Part shown: one piece after another, positions 43,255 through 53,402 of the stretch
How positions within the stretch are numbered: the first letter of the stretch is position 1
Layout of the letters: each line of letters begins with the position of its first letter
Assembly (NCBI RefSeq): GCF_032854445.1
Contig: NC_088304.1
Location: forward strand, 28,587,732-28,651,731
Direction of reading: 5' to 3'
DNA: 64,000 bases
Source: Liolophura sinensis
Taxonomy: Eukaryota > Mollusca > Polyplacophora > Chitonida > Chitonidae
Position numbers and translations under genes: made by a program
Notes under the pieces: model-generated
What the model saw: the letters and a program-made list of their open reading frames with translations, nothing else
Told to the model about the DNA's origin: nothing
Databases searched by the model: none

Positions 43255-44800
43255 GTTCAAATCTAAACGCGACTTTCGGCTTTCCGCACTTTCTCGTCTG
43301 TTGCAGGAAGCGGTAGAACGAGAGGCCATTTATTGCGATGAACGTGCTTGTCTTTCAATAAGACGACGTCTCCTTTGTACATATTGGGGCCGTCCACGTT
43401 TCACTTTTGCTTTCGCTGAAGAGAGTTCAAATTCTCACAACGCCAGCTCTTCCCGAATGTTCTTGTCTAAACTCGTTTCCACTGGGCCTTATAAAGGTCT
43501 ATTTATACTCCAGTCTCCTAGAGGTTCCAACTGGGAAGGGAATAAGATCACTGGAGATTCCGGATCCGTGTTGACTGGAACAATGGGACGAGCGTTTACT
43601 TTGGTACTCACCTCTAACAGAAATGTAGTTAGTGCTTCGTGGGTTAAGTTTCTGCCTGACATGTTCATCAATGTCGTCTCCAAAATCCTACGGCTGACAC
43701 CAATCATGCGTTCTCACATGCCTCCCATGTGGGAGGAATGTGACGGGTTGAAAACCCAGGTTGTTCCCTTGTTATACAGAAAATTCTTCGTAGGTCTAAA
43801 CTCCACGTTTCTGGCGTCTATCTTTAAGCTATCCGTTGCTCCTACAAAGTTAATTCCTCTATCGGATCTGAACTGAGTGACGGCTCCTCGAATAGAGATG
43901 AATCTTTTGAGAGCATTTATGAAACTTGAAGATGACATCTCCTCCACAGCCTCTAAATGGACGGTTCTAGTCGACAGACAAGTGAACAGGACTGCCTAGC
44001 GTTTACTGTTATCCTGCCCACCACGGGTGTTCCTAGTCACGACATTCCACGACATCAACACCAATATAGCTGAAAGCTGGTGCCGATTGAACGCAATCCA
44101 TTGGTAAGTTGGCCATTTTTTGTACGTCCTATCTGCCAAGTAGTTTGCGACATCTCACACACTTGTGTATAACAGATGAAATCAGGCGCTTTCCTTTAAA
44201 GACCCAATAACCAGCGGTCCGAAGCGCACCTTCAGTAAAATGTCGACGCTGATGGTGTATTTTGTTATGATAGTTTCTCACCAGAAGCAAGGCTACATGG
44301 TTACGGCCTGGAATAACAATAGAGTGCTTGTTAAGTTTGCTTAGATTAGCGTTGCCTAGTCGTCCACCTACTTTGCGTAGGCCCTCTGCATCCAAGAGAG
44401 GATTTAAGGGCAGCAAGGGGCTGTGCATTGGGTAAGTCTCGTTGTTAAAAATTCCCCGGAGTTCTCTGCTGTGGTCTTCTTGCTGATCCCCCTTAATGAT
44501 GTAATGTTCGACATCCTTCCTGGTCATAACATCCTTACAATCACGAGACACCTGTCGTTCACGACCATGTTGACATGTTTCACATTTTAATCTACGGCAT
44601 ATGTGGTTTAAGTTGCTTAATATCCAGGTCGGTCCCTGCCATGTGGAAAACCGCTCAAAGCGACTTGATCCGAGTCCTGGAGGTGGAGACGCTGATGTTG
44701 ATAGTGATTGTTTGATTGTCCAGTTCGACCAAGGGTGAGAAGTTATTGATTTCTTCGAAGCCTTTCGCCGGACCTCGTAGCCATGTGCCAATGGCTTTCT
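43255..44800 (-). pseudogene. pol: Integrase domain of the BEL/Pao element
   Basis: Right to left: HSIVIPGRNHVALLLVRNYH, HHQRRHFTEGALRTAGYWVF, SSVIHKCVRCRKLLGR (the H2C2 zinc finger, 44135-44340). Then YIGVDVVE (first core Asp, about 44060), EEMSSSSFINALKRFISIRG, and RSDRGINFVGA (second core Asp, about 43855). Next MIGVSRRILE...LTHEALTTFLLEVSTKVNARP carries the region of the catalytic Glu. A C-terminal GDVVLLKDKHVHRNKWPLVL follows at about 43315-43375. Stops interrupt the core N-terminus (about 43990-44030) and the C-terminal domain (about 43395-43470). Plus-strand frame 43301-43876 is antisense. Confidence 0.88.
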
Positions 44801-46160
44801 CTGTAGGCGTTGTCAATCGAGTTGCTTTACCAGCTGGACTGGCATCTGTTGGTACGAATGATCATTGTTCTGGATTAGTTGATTTCCTGATTGTGCTGAC
44901 TGTCATATATACACAGAATCTCCCAGTTTCGCTGGCGATGTATCCAAGAACAATCTTACTGTCCGTGAAGAATCTGACCTTGTCGAGTTGGATTTTAAAG
45001 TGCTCTGAAATGACTTCAGATATCTCGACAGCCAGGACGGTTGCACACAGTTCTAGACTGTGTTTCTGTTCTTTGTAGTAGTCGTCTTTGAATAGGCGGC
45101 TGCGGCGATGGCCTTCTCTGAAGCGTCACAGAAGATTTGAATCTCCCTCTCTGGTATGTCTGCTAGGGATGTCGTTGCGTAGATTCTTCATATGTTCAAA
45201 TTCTCCAGAGACCTGATAGAATCCTTCCAGTACTCTCATCGTTGTTCAAGGTCATGTGACAGAAGTTCGTCCCAATCCTTAGTGTGCGTGATGAGCTCCC
45301 ACAGAAGCAACTTTCCTTGAAGAGAGACTGGCGCGACAAACCCAAGAGGATCATACAAACTATTCACTGACGACAGAATTCCTCTCCTCGTATACGATTT
45401 ATCACTTGAGGATGCCTTGAAGGTGAAGTTATCCGAGTTGTCCCACAACAGTCCCAGGCTTCGTTGCATGGGTAAATGATCTGATCCTAAATCTAAGCCT
45501 CCAAGGTGTTTACGTAGCTCTGTTGCAGGGAAGGCATCCATGACATCAACAGAATTTGAAGCTATCTTACGGAGTCGAAGGTTACCGCCAGTCTTCAAAG
45601 ATTGACGAGTTCTCTGGAGTAAGTCGATCGCTCCTTTATACATGGTAAGGGGTGTTATACCATCGTCTACATAGAAATCCCTCTCCACAAATTCCTTCGT
45701 GTCTTTCCCGTAGGACTCCTCACCCTTGGTAGCGATTTTGCCCAATCCATAAGTCGCAATAACCGAATAGTTTCCAAATACACGGATGCATATGCGATAT
45801 TCCACAAGTGGCATGTCCGGATTGTTATCCCGATACCACAAGAAAGGAGGAAGTTCCGATGATACGGCGCACATAGAAGCAATAGAACATCGGCTCTATA
45901 TCTGCTGTGATGGCCACGTTCTCCTTACGGAATCACAGCAGGATCCCTAACAAGTTATTTGACAGGTCGGGGCCAGTGAGCAGTACATTGTTCAGAGATA
46001 TTTCCTGGCACTGGGCTGATGCGTCGAAAAAGACAAGATATCTGATCTTTCTTTTGCGGATGGTACACTCCAAAGAGCGGCAGGTACCAACATTCCTCGC
46101 CAGTTTCTAGGCGCGGAGCCAATTTCACATGTCCATCGTGAAATAAACGTTTCATGAAGA
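44800..46160 (-). pseudogene. pol: Reverse transcriptase and RNase H of the BEL/Pao element
   Basis: Starts with GHVKLAPRLETGEECWYLPL and FGVYHPQKKDQI (46070-46150), frameshift near 46000, then ISLNNVLLTGPDLSNNLLGI. A second break precedes the clean frame 45236-45874: FLWYRDNNPDMPLVEYRICI, RVFGNYS, FVERDFYVDDGI (catalytic YVDD, residues 68-71 of that frame), LRLRKIASNSVDVMDAFP and RRGILSSVNSLYDPLGFVAP. RNase H follows in other frames with LELCATVLAVEISEVISEHF and FFTDSKIVLGYIASETG. All are hallmark BEL/Pao pol blocks. The active-site residues persist but the ORF is broken. Confidence 0.9.
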
Positions 46161-47465
46161 TAACGAAATATCTATTCTTATCCTCATTTCTTTTTAAAGA
46201 TCGATATAGAGTGTAGGCTCATCCCAACGCTTGAAGTCTGTTGCTGCCTTCGCTTCGAGCAGAAAGGCAGCGGTGCTATCCAGTTTCCATTCTCTGTCAT
46301 GAGCTTAAGAAATTAGGCATCCTCGACAGACATGCCTGGTTTCTCGTCCAGCGGTGTAATTTGGAACACTGAGGCTCCAAGAACTCTCTTTATTTACATG
46401 TGGCAGTTCCTCTTTGATGCTCAGTTTGTTTGGACAAGGATGACACAATGTTGGTCGTCCATTCGGTAGGATACTGGTTTTGAGCACACTGACTGATTTA
46501 GGGCGGTGAATTCCGTATAAACAAACCTGACCAATTATCACCCATCCAAGGTCGAGTTTTTGACAAATGGTGGGGTTTTTGATCCAATCCTTTGATCTTT
46601 GACATACTGCGCTTCTGACAAGTCTCGTGCATTTAGTAAGAGTACCTCGGTCTCGTCGTCCGTTGGGGGAATATAGCTGGAAAGGCCTCGCAGATGTGGA
46701 CTTGAGGCCACTGCTACTTGAGGTGTTGGAATCTCCTCTCTTTGGTTTGGAATACCATCACATTCAATCAAATTTGGAAGTGGAAATTCTGCGTCTTCTT
46801 AGACAGATTTGACTACTAGACCCCTACGTCGTCTTCTCGAGGTCTTGATAACACCTACACACGACGAAAGTGTGTACGGAAAGGGTTGAGTGTATATGTC
46901 CAATTGATCCAAAAGCTGGGCTTTGGCTAATGACACGTTGCTTTGTCGTCTATTACTGCGTATAAACGAACTGGTATGATGGGTCGATCCTTAGGGTACA
47001 CAGTAACACGGACTGTTTTAGCACACGACTTTCGCCATAACCCGTTTCCACACACCTGTGTGCAGTGGCTTGCCGGTGTTATTGAAGACTCCACCCTCCT
47101 ATCCTCCTCGCCTTGCACTGGGGTAGACTTTGTTGTCGGGTCCATTGGTGTCTTGAGGTCAAAATGCCGTGGAGTGCTTATTACTGTTGAAACGGAACAA
47201 ATAAGTCTCTTGGCAGGCACTTCCTATATTACTGTCAAACGAACAACATCTGTAGCACACCCCAAACTTCTTGAGGAGTTCCTTACGTTCACGCATGGGG
47301 TTTGCCCTAAAGCCCTTACACTGGTTGAGTGTATGTCCTGTTTTATGTAAAGGACATTTAACTGTAGATGTAGCCTCGCTCACATCTGTTTTCCTTGCCG
47401 AAACGTTTGTTCTTTTACTGGTTTGTGCAGATTCCGTATTGACTTGCGGTTTCCTGGCGTCCCGA
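46160..47465 (-). pseudogene. Gag C-terminus, protease and pol linker of the BEL/Pao element
   Basis: Just inside the 5' LTR an open frame reads CFPRDARKPQVNTESAQTSK... CPLHKTGHTLNQCKGF, the Cys/His zinc knuckle of BEL Gag (about 47310-47350), and LLKKFGVCYRCCSF. Protease follows: VRVTVYPKDRPIIPVRLYAV, IDD (about 46945), frameshift, NVSLAKAQLLDQLDIYTQPF; the catalytic D-S/T-G is not intact. Then SSYIPPTDDETEVLLLNARD and LDG/WVIIGQVCLYGIHRPK (46300-46770), the block that separates protease from RT in this family. The absent Gag N-terminus is normally several hundred codons. Confidence 0.85.
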
Positions 47466-47466
47466 G

Positions 47467-47887
47467 GAAAGCAGCTTTTTCCATCATAAGTGGAAATTAT
47501 TCCACTTCGGATAATATCATAGTTCGGCTACCGCCGCATGGTGAATCGATAAAATGACACCGCTGTGAACTACGAGCAATTCACGACAAATCCCGACCGG
47601 TCAGTGTTAAATCCAAAAGGCAGGATGAGATTAGAGTCCTAAGAAATAATGTTACTCACACTGTGTTACCACACGTCCGAAATTATGAGAATAAAGCACA
47701 AACACAGGTTTGCGGAGCTCGCCGCCTTCGTTTGTATGTCGGTCCGTGGTAACGTAAAAACCTAAACCTTTGTTGCTGAAGAAGCTATCCATAAAAACAA
47801 ATAAAGTGAAAACACATTTCTTAAGATTTACAATTCAGAAAATACACAAATGGTTGGAAAATAATACTGTCTGTAACGGCGGTTACA
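47467..47887 (-). repeat. 5' LTR of the BEL/Pao element
   Basis: Same landmarks as the 3' LTR. Its outer end carries the inverted repeat CTGTAACGGCGGTTACAG (47871-47888), largely preserved as CTGTAGCAGCCGTTACAG in the 3' LTR (43161-43178). Confidence 0.92.
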
Positions 47888-47888
47888 G

Positions 47889-48199
47889 TACAATATACAT
47901 TATTTAGTACATGTAACCGGATCAGCAATTATTCACCCTTCCTTTCATAAAATCTTATAAAAAAAATTCATAGAAACTTATATAATTAGCTTTCTCCAAC
48001 AGACGGTCTGCTTGGGGTGGGGGTGGGGGCTGTGTGAGTGAACAGTTCTAGAGGGAATACTGTCGCGGAGAGAGAGAGTTTTGACAATACTGTATTGTTG
48101 TTTGCTTAGATATAAAGCCTTAACACAGGCCGGAATGTCTATTAAGTGTTCTAACATACCTATAAAAACATTAATATTAAAACAATAGGGAGACAAGCG
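47889..48199. other. Unassigned intergenic DNA
   Basis: Nothing recognised; a GGGGTGGGGGTGGGGG run lies at about 48014-48029. Confidence 0.35.
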
Positions 48200-48560
48200 T
48201 GTTTGCTTTGAAAACACAGCTGGCGTCCACGTCATGAACGCTCGGACAGTTCCAATTTACTGATAAAATAACCAGATGTAGGTTGTAGAGACGTGATAAA
48301 TATGCGTCATGTCCGACATTCATATACCAGTCATAGTCCGTAAAGGGCGTTCCAAGTCGATAATCGCAAGATCCATTTCCAAAACAACGTTTAACACTAG
48401 CTCCCGAAGACAAATTTATGTAAGAAATTATACACATGGGAAATAAAGCCGGTAACACAAAAGAGAGAAGCGGACTACGAATTTGAATTTTTAAAATGGA
48501 AATTCATGCCTGGAATATCCACGTCTGTCTGGCATCATTGAAAACTGATGACTGCTTCTG
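48200..48560 (-). repeat. Dispersed unit C, copy 2, with small conserved ORF
   Basis: The minus frame 48177-48458 reads MLPALFPMCIISYINLSSGA then SVKRCFGNGSCDYRLGTPF and TDYDWYMNVGHDAYLSRLYN. It corresponds codon for codon to copy 1 (34195-34400) across about 57 codons, with both synonymous and replacement changes and no indel. Beyond GHDAY the copies diverge. 48470-48550 matches 34417-34500 only in reverse orientation. Could be a duplicated host exon or part of a transposable element. Confidence 0.6.
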
Positions 48561-48569
48561 TCGTAATAC

Positions 48570-48712
48570 CGAGGTGATGTAGGTTGTGGAGATGTGATGA
48601 TGCCGAAGTGATGTAGGTTATGGAGTCATGATGGTGCCGAAGTCATGTCGGATGTGGAGTCGTGATGATGCCGAAGTGATGAAGGATGTGGAATCGTGAT
48701 GATGTCGTAATA
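48570..48712. repeat. 34-bp tandem repeat, four units
   Basis: Units GATGATGCCGAAGTGATG..., GATGGTGCCGAAGTCATG..., GATGATGCCGAAGTGATG... each continue with GGTTATGGAGTCAT-like sequence at 34-bp spacing. Confidence 0.85.
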
Positions 48713-48723
48713 ACCCCGGAGTA

Positions 48724-48755
48724 TTCGACTTATTGCAAAGCTGCAATAAGTCGAA
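48724..48755. repeat. Perfect 14-bp hairpin
   Basis: TTCGACTTATTGCA, loop AAGC, TGCAATAAGTCGAA. It directly follows the 34-bp repeat block. Confidence 0.85.
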
Positions 48756-48759
48756 CTCT

Positions 48760-49295
48760 TTGTGTACGCATGCTGATAACAGTAATCAGTAATTACCAAA
48801 TAACGGGTTTAGCCCTACAGGCATGTATTGAATAGGTTTTATTATGATCCCGAAGCCTTAACATTAACAGCTGGCATATGTAAAAAATTTTGATGAAGAT
48901 GATCAATAATGTGAATTTTAATAACTATTCAGACAAAATTTACAACAAAATCAGATGTTTCGGTTTAACATTTTTTCTGCTACACTGATAAATGTTTTAA
49001 TTTTAGTTTTAATCTTGATTCTCTAGATCCTGGGTTCCCTGTTTAAATCCCTGCTTACGCCTAGAGTAAAGACAACACAATGGACATAATCCAAACTCCT
49101 CTGTATATTATACAGTTTCTATATCTGTCTTACACTGGCTCTACTGAAACCGACAACAAAAGTAATGTCCTATCCCAAAGGTTGAATCCATCAGACTGGT
49201 CTTTGTGTCAAACGTCTAATATTATATTCCTGCACTCATTCAAAAGGTTATGGAGCCTGGAGACTCAATCGATGTATCTCCTAAACAAAGAGGGA
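48760..49295. other. Unassigned intergenic DNA
   Basis: Nothing recognised. Confidence 0.35.
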
Positions 49296-49645
49296 TTATT
49301 TATTTATTTATTTTTATTTATTTACTGCTTTACAGTGCATGCGCCGTACTGACGGATATTTTACTTATCCCACAAAACTGTAGACTCAATCGATACATCT
49401 ACTAAACAAGGAGTGTTTATCTGTTTATTTACAGTATATTTCACTGCTGTTTACGCTGTACTGACAAATGTGTTACTTATCCCGCGGAGGCCATTATGAT
49501 GGGAGTAAAGCGAGCCATCGGAGATACAGTCACTGTCTGCATGACCTGAGGGAAAGGCAATATGAGCTGAGGTCGAGGCCACCACATTGTTGAGGGTCTC
49601 CAGAGTCATTGTGCTGTGGTAATACGTTAACCACTCGGTCAGAAT
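49296..49645 (-). mobile_element. Two degenerate SINE family 1 remnants
   Basis: TTTATTTATTTATTTTTATTTATTTACTG...GCGCCGTACTGACGGATATTTTACTTATCCC (49296-49370) and a second, longer remnant starting at 49415 (ACGCTGTACTGACAAATGTGTTACTTATCCCGCGGAGGCCATTATGATGG) that ends at a tRNA-like CGTTAACCACTCGGTCAG (49625-49642). Confidence 0.6.
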
Positions 49646-49671
49646 ACAGAAATATATACAGAAATAGATGA

Positions 49672-49835
49672 CCTGATGGTTGGAGCGTCCGCCTCGAAGT
49701 CCAGTCAACTCGATGGTACTTGTTGGTGCCTCGCTTGACGCTCAGGACAGAAAGGTTAGAGCAAGGACACAGGATTGGTTGGTCCGGTGTCACTATAATG
49801 TGACTGGGTCGGGTGTCATTTTCTGCATGAATTGA
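49672..49835 (+). mobile_element. SINE family 2 fragment
   Basis: GATGGTTGGAGCGTCCGCCTCG head and GGTCCGGTGTCACTATAATGTGACTGGGTCGGGTGTCATTTTCTGC body; truncated at the 3' side. Confidence 0.7.
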
Positions 49836-50371
49836 CGGAAATAATTTCTGTCTTTTGGGTGATCAAGTTTAGAATTAAGCTGCTTTGCTCTCACCTCATA
49901 CATTACTTTTAGGCAAAAAAAATCAAATTGCTCCTTTCATCAGACTGAATTTCACTACGAAGAATATATCCAGCAGAAAATGACACTACTGCCACAACAC
50001 CTGAGTCAACGACTCTAGGCGTCAGTACAATGGCTTGTACAATGGCTTGTAAGGGAACGTGGCAGATATACACGTAACCCGCAATTTCCATCCAAAAATA
50101 AGGCTGCGACGTGATTAATAACGTTTGGGTCTAAAGAGATCAACGAAGGATCCTATTTTTAATATGCATTTTACTTAGTTAAACGTTCTAAAGTGTTTTA
50201 GAACAGTGTTTAATGGTCTTTCATCTGAAAAATACTTTTCTTTGCCACTAAACACGACCTAGTTAACCTTTCTCATACTCAGTGTTCTCGGCTTAAATCA
50301 CAGAAAAATGTTCCAGAGAACCATATATCAGTGTTTTCTGCAATTTCCTCCGACCTAAATGTAGTTACGTG
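49836..50371. other. Unassigned intergenic DNA
   Basis: Nothing recognised. Confidence 0.35.
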
Positions 50372-51008
50372 AAAGGACCTGGTAGGGTAAGGCGGAGAAT
50401 CGGCCCAAGAGGGGTACGATAAGAAAGTGCAAAAAAAAAATCTCAGCATAATTCTGTAAATTTCTAAATTAGAAGTTTAAAACTTCGTCAAAGAGCCCAA
50501 AAAGGTTATATGGCCATAAAAGTTATATGGTTCAATTATATGGCCATATTGCTCAATAATAACCTGCCAAAAGTGCACTCCCCATCAAAAACCCCAATTT
50601 TTCGTTTAATTTTTAAAGTTTTTAATTTGCAGTATAAAGACCGACATTAACCAGAAAAATATTTTTACGGAAACACTGATGTGTGTTTTTCTACGTGCTG
50701 TCAAAGTGTCGTTTTGGTAACATTTCTCTTCATATGTAAAACTTTAACTATAAACATAACTTTATTATGTTATCAATTTTGTCAAAATTTGACATGTTTA
50801 AAATACGTATCTCAACCACAGCCTATCAGGCATCATTCATAGTACAGTGGACTAACGAAGTCAAGAAAGAGTTCGAATATGTGTGTTTATTTTATCTTTT
50901 TTTCTTTGGAAACATGCTTTTGTGCGAACTATGCGTGAATACTGGCTGAGAGCACAAGTGACCGTCTATCATAAACATGTTACGCTTAACCGAAATAAAG
51001 GCTGAAAG

Positions 51009-51089
<81 letters not shown>

Positions 51090-51430
51090 ATTGATTTGTG
51101 CATATCTGAGGACTCAAGAATTTTTCATAAGCTTACATTTGTGGTCGAGGGATTTTCCCTACTCTACAGTGTCTAATGAAAAAAGGATATTTCATTATGA
51201 CTGGTCAGGAGTAGGCTACCGTTTTTGGATTTTATCCCCTATACATCGTTTCAGTGAATGTTTCAGCTTTGTAAGTCGGAAAGGAAAGAAAGACCAAAAA
51301 AGCACTGGAAAATGAAGTAGCCTTACGAGTGTGTCAGTAGCTGTCTCTTAGAGCTATAGTCAGTTTGGCTTCTTGAGGTGCAGTTCCTTGCACTGGGGCC
51401 GATTCTCCGCCTTACCATACCAGGTCCTTT
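50372..51430. mobile_element. TIR-bounded non-autonomous DNA element
   Basis: Left terminus 50372-50406 begins AAAGGACCTGGTAGGGTAAG; the right terminus 51396-51430 is its inverse over 35 bp with one mismatch. The 1059-bp interior holds no transposase-like frame; it includes an (AT)n run at about 51011-51087. Target-site duplication is not obvious, so superfamily is undetermined. Frames at 50767-50949 and 51091-51315 are not credible genes. Confidence 0.75.
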
Positions 51431-52029
51431 ACTAAGGTGTTAGTAAACTCTGGTCACCACATAATCACGGAGTATACATTGGCAGGTCTCCTGGGCCTAA
51501 TCCTTCCAAATATTTTAACATTTTCCCAAATGTTAAACATCCTTTTGGGAATGTTGACCATGGATATCCATATTGCTTGACGGCTGGTTTACAAATGTCT
51601 GCTTCGACATATGGAATATGATCCACACAACAACGTTGTAACATTGACTCTACTCCCTGTATCAAGTATCAAGTCATCATCAAGTAACGTTGGGTAAACT
51701 GAATACCACACCCACTCTCACTGTCTTCAGTGTAGATTAGAATATGTTAAAAACCGGGAATAAGTCATTCACAAGTTGTGAGTGTACGGAGTCAATATTG
51801 GCCAACTGCGACCAGTGACTGATGTCGCCGGATTTTATAACGTGCTGAAAACTAATGAACAATACGACCAACAGACAGGGACAAAAAAAACGATCCACCG
51901 ATCCACTCCCCTCTGTGTCTGTTGTCCCCCTTTAGGTGATAGTCGAATAGTAGTAGACAGGCTTTAGGGAAGTAGGTTATCATTTCAGTGGTTGGGATAC
52001 GCTTAAGATGGCGATAAACACGTGCACTG
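51431..52029. other. Unassigned intergenic DNA
   Basis: Frames at 51465-51665 and 51782-51967 show no motif. Confidence 0.35.
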
Positions 52030-52465
52030 GCTTGACAGATACGAATGTACCCTCCATGAAGAAACGGAAAACAATGGACGTACATATTTGAATATATTGT
52101 ATAAGTATTTTTATTAGTACATTCACTACACAGGTAAATTGGCCCATGGGTACACATCGCTTTGAAATAACCGTACATATATGGATTACAAACAGAGCAG
52201 AGCACGACATAGTTTGATTGTAATTCGGATTGATTAATTTAGCATTATTATTTCTAAGTTTATCGAAATATTTTAAATTAATGAATTGTTGTTATTACGA
52301 ATGTGATATCCGCCACTATAAACACTTGAAAAACAATAAGCGTAAATATTTTAATTTATATGTAAAAAAAAAATAAATAAATAAGTTGGTCCACGGGTAC
52401 AACGTTTTGAAATAATGATACAAATATGCATTGGAAACCGAGTAGAGTGCAATGTGGACGAAAGT
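52030..52465 (-). repeat. Diverged duplication with a conserved coding-like segment
   Basis: 52105-52205 and 52385-52465 align at DNA level (AATTGGCCCATGGGTACA / AGTTGGTCCACGGGTACA; GAGCAGAGCACGAC / GAGTAGAGTGCAATG). On the minus strand they read VLCSVCNPYMYGYFKAMCTH and ALYSVSNAYLYHYFKTLYP. The first contains an NPxxY motif as in TM7 of rhodopsin-type GPCRs, but no other TM segment is found. Most likely remnants of a duplicated exon or mobile element. Confidence 0.35.
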
Positions 52466-52910
52466 ACTAAAACACATTTTGGTTAATAATGAAAGTTTGA
52501 TTTGACATTTTTGTCACACAGGAAGAAAGCTATGGGGGTCTTATGTTATGTTATATACCAGAATACTCCCTTATCCGCGCATTCAGAAATTAAAACAGAA
52601 CACTTCACGTTATGTATCTTTGGATATAAAGTATAGCAGAAGTAAGTCATATACGCTTTTAGCTATATTACATTCTTCATTATCTTGTTGTATTATCGAC
52701 ACGCATGCGTCCCATTCAATCTAATTGATATTGACCTAGTCAGTAGGTCTAATACTCGAAAGTCTTATCTGACGACTGTTATCAAGTTAAAAATTCAGCA
52801 TAAAAATAAACACACGGACAAGAACATGTCAGAATTTGATTAAGATTTGTACTATATTATGATGAAAATACTCACTGCCTAAGATTTGGTGATAAGCGAT
52901 TGTAAAATAG
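52466..52910. other. Unassigned intergenic DNA
   Basis: AT-rich; nothing recognised. Confidence 0.35.
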
Positions 52911-53149
52911 TTAGGATATAAAATGTATAGTCCACAAACTTGAACCCATAACAGAGTTAGCTCCCTTGGCTCTCACACTCTCCTCCCCACAATACAAAGC
53001 ACAAGATTTAGGTGAAAAATAATTGATGAGTTCGCAGCATTTGTCTTGAGAACAGATTCGAGTGCAGCGTATCAGATCTATGTCAGTAAGTAGGATGTCT
53101 GGATTGGCCTTCAGCTTTGGTCTGAACACATTGTTGATGTGTTTGACAT
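52911..53149 (-). CDS. PAN/Apple-like terminal exon
   Basis: Acceptor GCTCATATTTTAG (AG at 53150-53151) opens a phase-1 exon of 239 bp ending at a TAA (52911-52913). The peptide is VKHINNVFRPKLKANPDILL then TDIDLIRCTRICSQDKCCEL, INYFSPKSCALYCGEESVRA and NSVMGSSLWTIHFIS. The spacing CxxxCxxxxCC...NY...C.LYC and the closing W-T-I strand fit small PAN/Apple modules. Plan, phase and terminal position match the exon at 11617-11840 on the other strand. The exon is open and undamaged; no companion exon can be joined to it with certainty, although the C-type lectin exon at 63345-63527 lies upstream on the same strand. Confidence 0.6.
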
Positions 53150-53194
53150 CTAAAATATGAGCAAAACTGGGTCATCATTGTTAATGAACAACTA

Positions 53195-53402
53195 CAACAT
53201 ACAGAATAAAAACTAGAACAGATCCGACACTTAACCGAAGAAAGTGGCAACGTCCTCTTGTCATCTCATTCAGGGTTTTGTTCCAACTGTTGTAAATCCT
53301 TAAATCTTAGCCAATTGTACGACCCTCCCTGGCACCATAGCTTAAGCAGAATTAGGACAAAATATGCGGTGATGTAATTTATTAGATGTCATTGGTTTAG
53401 AA
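53195..53402 (+). repeat. Dispersed repeat A, copy 8, interrupted by a SINE
   Basis: CTTGTCATCTCATTCAGGGTTTTGTTCCAACTGTTGT, GGCACCATAGCTTAAGCAGAATTAGG and TTTATTAGATGTCATTGGTTTAGAAT; the copy stops at the SINE head, which appears inserted at the repeat's TCTAGAATTAC core. Confidence 0.75.

Larger units (their letters stand above)
42763..47887 (-). mobile_element. BEL/Pao LTR retrotransposon (non-functional, gag-deleted)
   Basis: A 5.1-kb element on the minus strand bounded by two about 415-bp LTRs. Coding order right to left is gag zinc knuckle, protease, RT with YVDD, RNase H, integrase zinc finger, integrase core and C-terminal domain: the canonical BEL/Pao order. The 5' LTR runs almost directly into the C-terminal part of gag, so the primer-binding site and most of gag are deleted. 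Flanking sequence GGACAATA (42756-42763) and GTACAATA (47888-47895) could be a degraded target-site duplication. LTR divergence and multiple stops indicate an old insertion. Confidence 0.9.

Noticed and set aside
43301-43876. 191-codon plus-strand open frame, the longest plus ORF in the 42-48 kb block
   Set aside because: It is antisense to BEL/Pao integrase, whose minus-strand motifs are unmistakable; the plus peptide shows no domain.
46943-47350. 135-codon plus-strand open frame
   Set aside because: Antisense to the gag/protease region of the BEL/Pao element.
51852-52205. 117-codon minus frame as a complete receptor gene
   Set aside because: Only one TM7-like motif; no other helices, and the segment is duplicated like a repeat.
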